A stretch of 64,000 bases of DNA from Lentibacillus sp. JNUCC-1 (GTDB taxonomy: Bacteria > Bacillota > Bacilli > Bacillales > Amphibacillaceae). Under the pieces are notes generated by a model. It made no database searches. It was given only the letters and a program-made list of their open reading frames with translations, and was not told the origin of the DNA. The DNA is taken from assembly GCF_009741735.1 (NCBI RefSeq), contig NZ_WHOH01000001.1, positions 1,116,001 through 1,180,000 of the forward strand, written 5' to 3'. A program made the translations under genes and the position numbers. Below are positions 55,446 to 63,543 of the stretch, piece after piece (position 1 is the stretch's first letter; every line of letters starts with the position of its first letter).

Positions 55446-56540
55446 TTAGCTTTGACCATTATCGTCGTGCTTCCGTTTCTGCCTGAATAAACCAGCAATA
55501 AAGCTTAGAACCGGACGCTTCCCTCCCATGACAATGCCAGCAACCTCCGCAAAAATATGCAGCAAAAACAATACCAATATGGTGACCAAAACAGCCACAG
55601 TCTGACTTGAGTAGGAAAATAAAATTGCGAGCCCGCCAAACAAAGCACTGAAAGCGTATATGATTAGAACCGTTGTTCTGTGACTGTAACCCGCAGCAAG
55701 CAGCTGATAATGGATATGCTTGTTATCAGCCGTCATGATGCCTTCTTTATTCCAGGCTCGGCGAATGATGGCAAATAACGTGTCAAAGATCGGCACTGCC
55801 AAGACAATAACAGGAATGATGAAGCTGAATAAGGTAATGTTTTTAAATAACCCCATAATCGATACAGCGGCGATCATAAACCCAAGAAAGTTGGAGCCGG
55901 TATCACCCATGTATATTTTTGCCGGGTAAAAGTTATGGTATAAGAAGCCAAGATTCGCGCCGATCAAGACGATACATAAGTAAGCCGCTGCAACACGGCC
56001 ATCGACAAGCGCCATTACGAGCATGCTTGAAAGCGCAATTGTTGATACACCTGTAGCCAGCCCGTCCAGCCCATCAATTAAGTTGATCGCATTTGTGATG
56101 CCGACAATCCAGAAGACCGTGACAAGTACGCTGGCAAATCCGAGCTCGACCTGCCCAAGCAACGGCAATGTAATGTACTCAATAATCAAACCATCCGACA
56201 CCAAAAAAGAGGCCGCAATCAGCTGCCCTGTCAGCTTTACAACAGGTCTGAGACCGAAACGATCATCCAAGGCTCCCGTTATGACGATCACAATTGCGCC
56301 CAGCAATATTTCTGGAACATGTTCGTGTCGGGGCTGTAATACCAGAGCCCCCGCCAACGCACCGAGAAAAATAGCAATTCCGCCTATGCGGGGCGTGACT
56401 TTTGTGTGGATTTTCCGATGGTTGGGAAAGTCCACAGCTCCAATTTTAATTGAAAAGGCTTTGACCGGATAGGTTAAGATTAATGCGCCAGCAAAAGCGA
56501 CTATGAAGGCGATTCCCATGTTTATTTCATTGAACATCAT
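55446..56540 (-). CDS. tagO: TagO/WecA-type undecaprenyl-P GlcNAc-1-P transferase (second paralogue)
   Basis: This 364-aa membrane enzyme starts undecaprenyl-linked wall polymer synthesis by transferring GlcNAc-1-P. It has about eleven membrane segments and the family motifs VDFPNHRKIHTKVTPRIGGI, VITGALDDRFGLRP (DD metal site), NAINLIDGLDGLATG, AKIYMGDTGSNFLG and the histidine loop NKHIHYQLLAAG. GGGAG precedes the ATG-ATG start. Unlike its paralogue at 39624 it is intact and of full length, so it is the better candidate for the housekeeping TagO used with the teichoic acid genes at 1257-4026. The C-terminus is basic (RQKRKHDDNGQS). Confidence 0.9.
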   Translation of the reverse strand: MMFNEINMGIAFIVAFAGALILTYPVKAFSIKIGAVDFPNHRKIHTKVTPRIGGIAIFLGALAGALVLQPRHEHVPEILLGAIVIVITGALDDRFGLRPVVKLTGQLIAASFLVSDGLIIEYITLPLLGQVELGFASVLVTVFWIVGITNAINLIDGLDGLATGVSTIALSSMLVMALVDGRVAAAYLCIVLIGANLGFLYHNFYPAKIYMGDTGSNFLGFMIAAVSIMGLFKNITLFSFIIPVIVLAVPIFDTLFAIIRRAWNKEGIMTADNKHIHYQLLAAGYSHRTTVLIIYAFSALFGGLAILFSYSSQTVAVLVTILVLFLLHIFAEVAGIVMGGKRPVLSFIAGLFRQKRKHDDNGQS

Positions 56541-56838
56541 TTTCTCCCTGTTTAATGTAATCTAAATCCAATTATATCTATTGTTCCTTACAACTCATTT
56601 GTAATGCATTTATATATGTCTGCTCTTCCCCATCTGTCGAAAACAATCGATTTCTATAAATATTATATCGAACAGAGTCAATGATTAGCAAATGAAAGAA
56701 GAACAAATTCCTTGTTCGCATTCTTTGAAGGGTTTGAAAGCGCGTTCACCAATCCGCCCATATTTCTTTTAAAAAACGCTTACATTTTAATCCAGTCCAT
56801 GTTATACTACAGATGATTAAAGTCAGAGGTCTGATCTC

Positions 56839-57581
56839 TTGAGACGAGGGGATGCCATGTCGATAAAAGTAGATTCGCGCTTGTTGTATTTGCAGGTTAT
56901 TGATAAAATAAAGCAGGACATCAAGAATGGGCGTTTTAAAGAAAATGAGAAACTGCCATCTGAAACCGACCTCGCCAAGCGCATGGGGGTTTCCCGTGCG
57001 ACGCTTCGTGAGGCATTACGTGTGCTTGAAGAAGAGAATATCGTCAAGCGCAGGCACGGTGTCGGAACATTCGTTCATCCGGATCCCCTGTTTTCCTCGG
57101 GTATTGAGCAGCTCACAAGCATCACTTCCCTGATAGAACAATCCGGGAAAAAGGCTGGTGCGACTGTGTTAAAGGCTGAACGCGTCGGGAAAACAGACGA
57201 AGATTGCACCGAGTTTGCCCCTCGGGTGGTCGGCGATTTGATCCGAATTGAACGGGTGCGAACGGCGAATCAGAAGCCTGTGGTATTTTGCATCGACAAG
57301 ATCCCGGGGATTTAATTGATGTGGAAGTGGCTGAACGCGTCGCTTCATTGTTTGAACTGATGGACAAACATGCCAATAAGCAAATCGCCTATGCGGTTTC
57401 CCACATTGATGCTGTCGGATACGATGAGGCCATTTACAGCGTTCTAGACTGTCCGAAAGACCAGCCGCTCCTGCAACTGAAGCAGATGCACTATACACCA
57501 GAAGACGAGCCGGTGCTGTACTCAGTGAATTATTTTCGTCCGGATATGGTTGACTTTCACCTTGTCCGTAAAAGGATATAG
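56839..57581 (+). pseudogene. GntR/HutC-family transcriptional regulator, -1 frameshift in the UTRA domain
   Basis: The first frame holds a GntR winged helix-turn-helix (LYLQVIDKIKQDIKNGRF, LPSETDLAKRMGVSRATLRE, RRHGVGTFVHPDPLF) and the start of an effector domain, then ends at CIDKIPGI. Adding one G to the G4 run at 57306-57309 gives DKIPGDLIDVEVAERVASLF and joins the second frame, which ends MHYTPEDEPVLYSVNYFRPD, a typical UTRA C-terminus. The whole would be about 247 aa. ATG at 56857 (MSIKVDSRLLYLQ) is an alternative start. It directly precedes the BMP/ABC operon in the same orientation, so it probably regulates nucleoside uptake in response to a small ligand. The regulated ligand is inference. 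Confidence 0.82.
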
Positions 57582-57669
57582 CGTTTTTTTGGCTTAGTCC
57601 TGGGTATTTTGACCAGGGGCTGTCAGGGCTTTAAGTACTACATATTTTACAACCTTTAAGGGGTGGTCT

Positions 57670-57700
57670 ACGACAATCATAGCGCGCACATAATTGTCGT
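57670..57700. promoter_or_regulatory. Inverted repeat upstream of the BMP lipoprotein gene
   Basis: ACGACAAT (57670-57677) and ATTGTCGT (57693-57700) are perfect inverted arms with a 15-base centre, 44 bases before the BMP start. It may be an operator for the adjacent GntR protein or a leader hairpin. I do not see a purine riboswitch core in this leader. Confidence 0.4.
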
Positions 57701-57743
57701 CCATTTCTGTACATGATTTAAAAATGATTATAGGGGTTTCATA

Positions 57744-58883
57744 ATGAAGAAACGGTTTATATTATTGGCTTTATTGATTGCAATGGGTATGATCATCGCA
57801 GCTTGTGGCGGTGGCAATGATAACGGCGGTGACAACAACACTTCCGGTAACGAAGGTAACAGCGGTGACAACACAGAAAACAACGCAGCCGGTAATGATT
57901 CTGAAGGCGGTGACACAGACTTCACTGTTGCGATGGTTACTGACGTGGGCGGTGTTGATGACAAGTCCTTTAACCAGTCCGCATGGGAAGGCATCCAGGC
58001 ATGGGGTGAGGAACATGGCCTTTCAAAAGGTGAAGGCTATGACTACGCACAGTCCAACACTGACGCAGACTACATTCCAAACTTGCAGCAGTTGACACGT
58101 GCAGACTATGACTTGATCTATGGAATCGGCTTTAAGCTTGAAAACGGCATTGAAGAAATTGCCAAGCAGAACCCTGACAAGCATTATGGTATTGTTGACT
58201 CTGTTGTAGATCAGCCAAACGTTGTCAGCATCGGATTTGCTGATAATGAAAGCTCATTCCTCGTGGGTGTAGCTGCAGCTATGAAAACGAACACTGACAA
58301 GATCGGCTTTATCGGTGGTACCGAATCAGATATCATTGAAGCATTTGAAGTTGGTTTCCGCGCAGGTGCCAAATCTGTTAACCCTGATATTGACATCAGT
58401 GTTCAGTATGCAGGCGGATTTGACAAAGCTGACGAAGGTAAATTGATCGCATCAAGCATGTATAACGAAGACCGTGACATTATTTTCCACGCAGCTGGCG
58501 GTACTGGTAACGGTTTGTTCAACCAGGCTAAAGACTTGAAGAAAAATGATCCTGAACGTGAAATCTGGGCAATCGGTGTTGACCGTGACCAGCATGAAGA
58601 AGGTCAAATCGGTGATGACAACATTACTTTGACTTCTGCTGTTAAGCGTGTTGACAATGCTGTTCAGGAAGTGAGCAACATGGCTATGGAAGGCAACTTC
58701 CCTGGCGGTGAAATGCTCCGCTTCGACCTTAGCGACGAAGGTGTTGGCTACACAACTACAAACGAAGCCATGACTGATGAAATTGTTGAGAAAGTAGAAG
58801 AATGGAAAGAAAAGATCACTTCAGGCGAAGTTGAAGTACCAAGCAAGTACGATGGTCTTGAAGAGTACCTCGGCAGCCTGTAA
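57744..58883 (+). CDS. nupN: BMP-family nucleoside-binding lipoprotein
   Basis: This 379-aa protein is the substrate-binding lipoprotein of a nucleoside ABC importer. The lipobox ends at C21 (MGMIIAAC), followed by a long flexible acidic/Asn/Gly linker (about 22-50) typical of halophilic lipoproteins. The BMP domain opens with FTVAMVTDVGGVDDKSFNQS and includes IYGIGFKLENGIEEIAKQNP, KIGFIGGTESDIIEAFEVGF, FHAAGGTGNGLFNQA and IWAIGVDRDQHEEG, the ligand-contacting segments of PnrA/BmpA/NupN. Gene order lipoprotein, ATPase, permease, permease equals B. subtilis nupNOPQ, a guanosine importer. The exact nucleoside is not readable here. Confidence 0.92.
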   Translation: MKKRFILLALLIAMGMIIAACGGGNDNGGDNNTSGNEGNSGDNTENNAAGNDSEGGDTDFTVAMVTDVGGVDDKSFNQSAWEGIQAWGEEHGLSKGEGYDYAQSNTDADYIPNLQQLTRADYDLIYGIGFKLENGIEEIAKQNPDKHYGIVDSVVDQPNVVSIGFADNESSFLVGVAAAMKTNTDKIGFIGGTESDIIEAFEVGFRAGAKSVNPDIDISVQYAGGFDKADEGKLIASSMYNEDRDIIFHAAGGTGNGLFNQAKDLKKNDPEREIWAIGVDRDQHEEGQIGDDNITLTSAVKRVDNAVQEVSNMAMEGNFPGGEMLRFDLSDEGVGYTTTNEAMTDEIVEKVEEWKEKITSGEVEVPSKYDGLEEYLGSL

Positions 58884-58900
58884 GTTTTAGAAATTGGCTT

Positions 58901-58927
58901 GAGAAGGCCGGGTTAACCGGCCTTCTC
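58901..58927 (+). terminator. Stable hairpin between nupN and nupO
   Basis: GAGAAGGCCGG and CCGGCCTTCTC form an 11-bp stem with a five-base loop, 18 bases after the lipoprotein stop and without a T run. It is probably an mRNA-stabilising or partial attenuating hairpin that lets the binding protein be made in excess over the transporter. Confidence 0.7.
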
Positions 58928-59058
58928 CCATTTATACCCTATCCAGCAGCCAGTGGAATGATCAGAAAGTCATTAAATCAAGAGAAGGTTTCCGGCCTCT
59001 TTATTTGGTGATTTTCACGTGTCTCACCAATTGTTTACAGAAGGAGTGAACGTATACC

Positions 59059-60588
59059 ATGGATTACGTCATCGAAATGCTCAATATACGCAAGGAATTC
59101 CCGGGCGTTGTGGCAAATGACGACATTACAATTCAATTGAAAAAAGGAGAAATCCATGCCTTGCTGGGTGAAAACGGTGCCGGTAAATCAACACTGATGA
59201 ACGTGTTGTTTGGCCTGTATCAGCCGGAAAAAGGCGAAATCCGTGTTAAGGGAGAAAAAGCTAACATTGATGGTCCAAACGCTGCGAATCGTTACGGCAT
59301 TGGGATGGTCCATCAGCATTTCATGCTCGTCGATACATTTACAGTCACCCAAAATATCATACTCGGCAGTGAGCCGACAGTCGGCGGCCGCATTAATATT
59401 AAAAAAGCTGAAAAAGAAATTCAGGAACTGTCCGATCGTTATGGACTTGCGGTCGACCCAAGAGCAAAAATCCGAGACATCTCAGTTGGGATGCAGCAGC
59501 GGGTTGAAATTCTGAAAACACTTTACCGGGGAGCAGAGGTGCTGATTCTCGACGAACCAACAGCTGTTTTGACCCCACAGGAAATTGATGAACTCACTGA
59601 AATTTTGAAGTCCCTAATCGCAGAAGGCAAATCCATTATTCTGATTACACATAAGCTGAAAGAGATCATGGCGATGTGTGACCGCTGTACTGTTATCCGC
59701 CGCGGAAAAGGAATCGGCACGGTCGATGTGGCTGACACGAACGTTAATGAGCTTGCTTCTCTCATGGTCGGTCGTGAAGTCAGTTTTACAACGGAGAAAA
59801 CACCTGCAGAACCAAAAGAAACCGTACTTAACGTGAAAGACCTTTATGTGAAAGACTCTCGAAAAGTTGATATGGTAAAAGGGCTAAATCTTGACCTCAG
59901 AGCTGGCGAAATTGTAGGTGTCGCCGGAGTTGACGGGAACGGACAGTCCGAATTGATTGAAGCGATTACGGGGCTGACCAAAAGTCACTCAGGTACAATC
60001 TCGCTTAACGGAAAAGATATTACCAATCTGACGCCGCGAAGAGTAACCGAAAGTGGTGTCGGGCATATCCCGCAAGACAGACATAAATTTGGACTTGTAC
60101 TTGATTTCTCTGTCGGAGAAAACATGGCCCTGCAAACCTATTATCAAACGCCCAATTCCAAATATGGCGTCTTGAATTTCAAAAACATTTTCAAGAAAGC
60201 TGAAACTTTGATCGAACAATATGATGTCAGAACATCGGGCCTCCATGCTCATGCCAGCTCAATGTCGGGCGGTAACCAGCAAAAGGCAATCATTGCTCGT
60301 GAAGTTGATCGCTCTCCTGATTTGCTTATCGCCGCACAGCCAACACGTGGCTTGGACGTCGGTGCCATTGAATTTATCCACCAAAAGTTAATCGAGGAAC
60401 GTGATCAAGGCAAAGCTGTGCTACTCGTTTCCTTCGAGCTTGATGAGGTTCTCGACGTGAGCGACCGGATTGTGGTTATGTTTGACGGGCAGATTGTTGC
60501 AAGCCGCAAGCCGGAAGAAACTGATGAAAATGAACTCGGTCTCTTGATGGCCGGCAGTACTTCTGAAAAGGCTGGTGAAACATCATGA
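59059..60588 (+). CDS. nupO: Nucleoside ABC transporter ATP-binding protein
   Basis: This 509-aa cytoplasmic protein has two fused ATPase domains, as in sugar and nucleoside importers of the CUT2/BMP class. Domain 1 has Walker A GENGAGKSTLMNVLFG, signature ISVGMQQRVEILKTLYRGAE and Walker B VLILDEPTAVLTP. Domain 2 has a degenerate Walker A (GVDGNGQSELIEAI, lacking the GKS) and signature SGGNQQKAIIAREV with LIAAQPTRGLDVG. This asymmetric arrangement is normal for the family. Its stop overlaps the first permease gene by four bases (ATGA), showing translational coupling. Confidence 0.95.
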   Translation: MDYVIEMLNIRKEFPGVVANDDITIQLKKGEIHALLGENGAGKSTLMNVLFGLYQPEKGEIRVKGEKANIDGPNAANRYGIGMVHQHFMLVDTFTVTQNIILGSEPTVGGRINIKKAEKEIQELSDRYGLAVDPRAKIRDISVGMQQRVEILKTLYRGAEVLILDEPTAVLTPQEIDELTEILKSLIAEGKSIILITHKLKEIMAMCDRCTVIRRGKGIGTVDVADTNVNELASLMVGREVSFTTEKTPAEPKETVLNVKDLYVKDSRKVDMVKGLNLDLRAGEIVGVAGVDGNGQSELIEAITGLTKSHSGTISLNGKDITNLTPRRVTESGVGHIPQDRHKFGLVLDFSVGENMALQTYYQTPNSKYGVLNFKNIFKKAETLIEQYDVRTSGLHAHASSMSGGNQQKAIIAREVDRSPDLLIAAQPTRGLDVGAIEFIHQKLIEERDQGKAVLLVSFELDEVLDVSDRIVVMFDGQIVASRKPEETDENELGLLMAGSTSEKAGETS

Positions 60589-61634
60589 TGTCCAATCGCT
60601 GGTTTAACATTCTTGTTCCAATCATCTCCGTGCTTCTGGGCCTCATTGTCGGTGCCTTCTTGATGCTTGGTTTTGGCTATAGTCCGATAGAGGGTTATGC
60701 CGCATTGTGGAACGGCATTTTTGGAGATGCTTATGTATTTGGGGAAACCCTTCGTCAGGTCACCCCTTTAATATTGACAGGTCTGGCTGTAGCTTTTGCT
60801 TTCCGTACTGGGTTGTTTAACATCGGTGCAGAAGGTCAGGTCTTTGTTGGCTGGCTCGCAGCTGTTTGGGTGGGTCTTGGCATTGACGCACCTGCCATTA
60901 TTCATATCCCGCTCGCAGTCTTGGCTGCTGCACTAGCTGGGGCGTTGTGGGGCTTTATCCCGGGGCTTTTGAAAGCTTATCGGGGTGTACACGAAGTTAT
61001 TATTACCATCATGATGAACTATATTGCGCTCTACAGCACCAACGCGGTTGTCCGGTATGTATTAACAGACAGCCGTGACCAAACTGAAACGGTTAAAGAA
61101 ACAGCTTCACTCCGAGCTGAGTGGATCACGACTTTAACGTCCCATTCCAGATTGCATTACGGATTGCTGATTGCGATATTCGCTGCAGCTGTCATGTGGT
61201 TCATCATTAACCGCACGACAATGGGGTACGAAATGCGTGCCGTTGGATTCAACCAGCATGCATCAAAATATGCCGGTATGAACGTCAAGAAAAACATCAT
61301 TCTGGCAATGGTCATCTCTGGTGCCTTTGCAGGTATGGCTGGTGCTATGGAAGGGCTCGGAACGTTTGGATACATGTCGACACAATCCGGATTTACCAAC
61401 TTAGGATTTGACGGAATCGCCGTTGCCTTGCTCGGTGCCAATACCGCGCCAGGTGTTATCCTTGCGGCCTTGTTATTTGGTGGCTTGAAAATCGGGGCCT
61501 TGAGTATGCCGCTGCAAGCCGGCGTTCCGAATGAGCTTGTAGATATCATCATTGCACTCATTATTTTCTTTGTCGCTTCCAGTTACATGATTCGCTGGGT
61601 TATTCTTCGCTTCTCAAAGGAGGGACGTAAATAA
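60585..61634 (+). CDS. nupP: Nucleoside ABC transporter permease (first subunit)
   Basis: This 349-aa protein of the BPD_transp_2 family has about nine to ten membrane segments. The first permease in this operon type has a typical FRTGLFNIGAEGQVFVGWLA, VHEVIITIMMNYIALYSTN and AVGFNQHASKYAGMNVKKNI, the cytoplasmic EAA-like loop that contacts the ATPase. An ATG one codon later is an alternative start. It ends one base into the next permease gene (TAATG). Confidence 0.93.
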   Translation: MMSNRWFNILVPIISVLLGLIVGAFLMLGFGYSPIEGYAALWNGIFGDAYVFGETLRQVTPLILTGLAVAFAFRTGLFNIGAEGQVFVGWLAAVWVGLGIDAPAIIHIPLAVLAAALAGALWGFIPGLLKAYRGVHEVIITIMMNYIALYSTNAVVRYVLTDSRDQTETVKETASLRAEWITTLTSHSRLHYGLLIAIFAAAVMWFIINRTTMGYEMRAVGFNQHASKYAGMNVKKNIILAMVISGAFAGMAGAMEGLGTFGYMSTQSGFTNLGFDGIAVALLGANTAPGVILAALLFGGLKIGALSMPLQAGVPNELVDIIIALIIFFVASSYMIRWVILRFSKEGRK

Positions 61635-62584
61635 TGGATCTTTTACAATCGATCATACCAACGGCATTATTTTTCTCAGCACCCCTCATTTTTACAGCTT
61701 TGGGCGGCGTGTTCAGTGAACGCTCTGGTGTCATCAACATTGGACTTGAAGGTTTGATGATCATGGGTGCTTTCGTCGGGATCGTGTTCAACCTTACGTT
61801 CTATGATACATTTGGCTCGTGGACGCCATGGGTCTCCATTATCGCAGCCATGGTTGTATCGGGAATATTCTCGATTATTCACGCTGTCGCTTCTGTTTCG
61901 CTCCGGGCCAATCAGGTGGTCAGTGGTGTTGCCATCAACATGCTGGCACTCGGTGTTGGGGTTTTCTTGACTAAAGAATGGTACGGCCGCGGTCAGACTG
62001 AAATGGTTAAAGCACCATTTTATACAACAGACGTCCCTATTTTGTCCAAGATTCCTTTTATTGGACCGATCTTTTTCCAGAACATGTATTTAACAACGTA
62101 TCTGGCAATCTTCCTTGCCATTGCGGCTTGGTTTGTTTTGTTCAAAACACCATTCGGTTTGCGTCTCCGTTCTGTCGGTGAACACCCGATGGCTGCAGAT
62201 ACAAATGGGGTTAATGTTTTCAGAATGCGTTACACCGCTGTTATTCTCTCGGGGATGCTCGGTGGGCTTGGTGGCAGTGTTTACGCGCTGACCATTGCAT
62301 CGAACTTCTCGCATGCTACAATCGCTGGTCAGGGCTTTATGTCCTTAGCAGCTGTTATCTTTGGTAAGTGGCATCCGCTTGGAGCGATGGGTGCTGCGAT
62401 ATTCTTCGGGCTTGCTCAGAGTTTGAGTGTTGTCGGTTCGAGCATACCGCTTCTCGAGAATGTGCCACAGGTCTTCTTGCTGATCGCACCATACGTCCTG
62501 ACCATTCTCGCACTAGCAGGCTTCATCGGCCGCGCCGAAGCACCAAAAGCTAATGGTATTCCTTATATTAAAGGTACACGGTAA
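61634..62584 (+). CDS. nupQ: Nucleoside ABC transporter permease (second subunit)
   Basis: This 316-aa partner permease of the same family begins SIIPTALFFSAPLIFTALGG and continues FSERSGVINIGLEGLMIMGA, with SLRANQVVSGVAINMLALGV in the middle and SVGEHPMAADTNGVNVFRMR as the coupling loop. About eight membrane segments are visible. GGAGGGACG upstream and the TAATG overlap support coupling to the first permease. The gene is intact; an interspersed repeat and an insertion sequence begin about 45 bases after its stop. Confidence 0.93.
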   Translation: MDLLQSIIPTALFFSAPLIFTALGGVFSERSGVINIGLEGLMIMGAFVGIVFNLTFYDTFGSWTPWVSIIAAMVVSGIFSIIHAVASVSLRANQVVSGVAINMLALGVGVFLTKEWYGRGQTEMVKAPFYTTDVPILSKIPFIGPIFFQNMYLTTYLAIFLAIAAWFVLFKTPFGLRLRSVGEHPMAADTNGVNVFRMRYTAVILSGMLGGLGGSVYALTIASNFSHATIAGQGFMSLAAVIFGKWHPLGAMGAAIFFGLAQSLSVVGSSIPLLENVPQVFLLIAPYVLTILALAGFIGRAEAPKANGIPYIKGTR

Positions 62585-62629
62585 ACACTGGTTTAGTAAC
62601 TGCTAATAAGACCGCTCCGAAAATACATT

Positions 62630-62673
62630 TCGCTTTCCGCGGGCACGGCCTCAGCCTCCTCGCGGAAAGACCA
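62630..62673. repeat. Truncated copy of the GC-rich interspersed repeat
   Basis: TCGCTTTCCGCGGGCACGGC and the following CTCAGCCTCCTCGCGGAAAG match the reverse complement of the core of the element at 909-1036. The match stops after GACCA, exactly where the IS3-type element begins. Confidence 0.8.
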
Positions 62674-62705
62674 TGCACTGGACCCATAAAATTGGACACT
62701 CGGTT

Positions 62706-63517
62706 TTATGCATTTAACTCAAAGAGCTTACGATAAGCTACTGGGGTTTTTCGATTTAATCTTGATTTGATTCTTAAATGATTGTAGTAATAAATATAGT
62801 CTTCCAGTTCTTTTTTAAAGTGCTCAATGCTGTCAAATTCCTCTAAATACAGGAATTCATATTTTAGTATCCCAAAAAAGTTTTCTATGACGGCATTATC
62901 ATAACAGTTCCCCTTGCGGGACATGCTTTGTGTAATGTTATGTTGCTCGAGCTTTTTCCGATATCGGGGATTCGATAATGCCAGCCCTGATCAGAATGAA
63001 TTAACAGTTCGTCGCTGTCCTTTTTGTGTTCCAAGGCTTGATCTAACATCTTTTCCACCAGATCGAACGTAGGCCTGTTTTGAAGTGTGTACGTAATGAT
63101 TTCCCCGTTGAACAGGTCCAATACAGGTGAAAGGTACAGTTTTTCGCCAAACAGCCTGAATTCCGTTACATCAGTAACCCATTTTAGATTCGGCTTTTCT
63201 GCTTTGAAGTTACGCTCAAGAACGTTTGGTGCTGCCTTGCCTGATGGGCCTTTATACGACTTGTATTTTTTCATTCGGACGACACAATGGATCCCGAGCT
63301 CTCTCATTAACCGAAGTACTTTTTTTTCATTTATTTCATGGCCTTTTTCTTTAAGGACATCTGTTATGCGACGGTAGCCAAGACGGCCTCTGTGTCGGTG
63401 ATAAATAAAATTAATTCTTCTTTTCCACTTGCGATCAGGGTCCGGTTGTTTTAAAAGATTGACGTTGTAGTAATAAGTGTTTCTTTTAATACCTGCAACC
63501 TTTACAAGCTTACTCAC
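62706..63517 (-). pseudogene. IS3-family transposase OrfB (integrase, rve), -1 frameshift
   Basis: The first frame has an HTH_21 region (RKWKRRINFIYHRHRGRLGY, RITDVLKEKGHEINEKKVLR) and the first catalytic aspartates ([23 protein letters not shown]), then runs off frame. Adding one base to the G4 run at 62966-62969 gives [20 protein letters not shown] and joins the last frame, [20 protein letters not shown], which carries the catalytic glutamate of the DDE triad. Restored length is about 270 aa, normal for IS150-group OrfB. Whether the copy is active depends on whether the shift is real. Confidence 0.9.
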
Positions 63518-63543
63518 CGGGAATTTATGCCTTAGTTCAAGTA

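Noticed and set aside
57590..57743. Purine riboswitch ahead of the nucleoside importer
   Set aside because: The leader lacks the conserved purine aptamer junction sequences; only a simple inverted repeat is visible.
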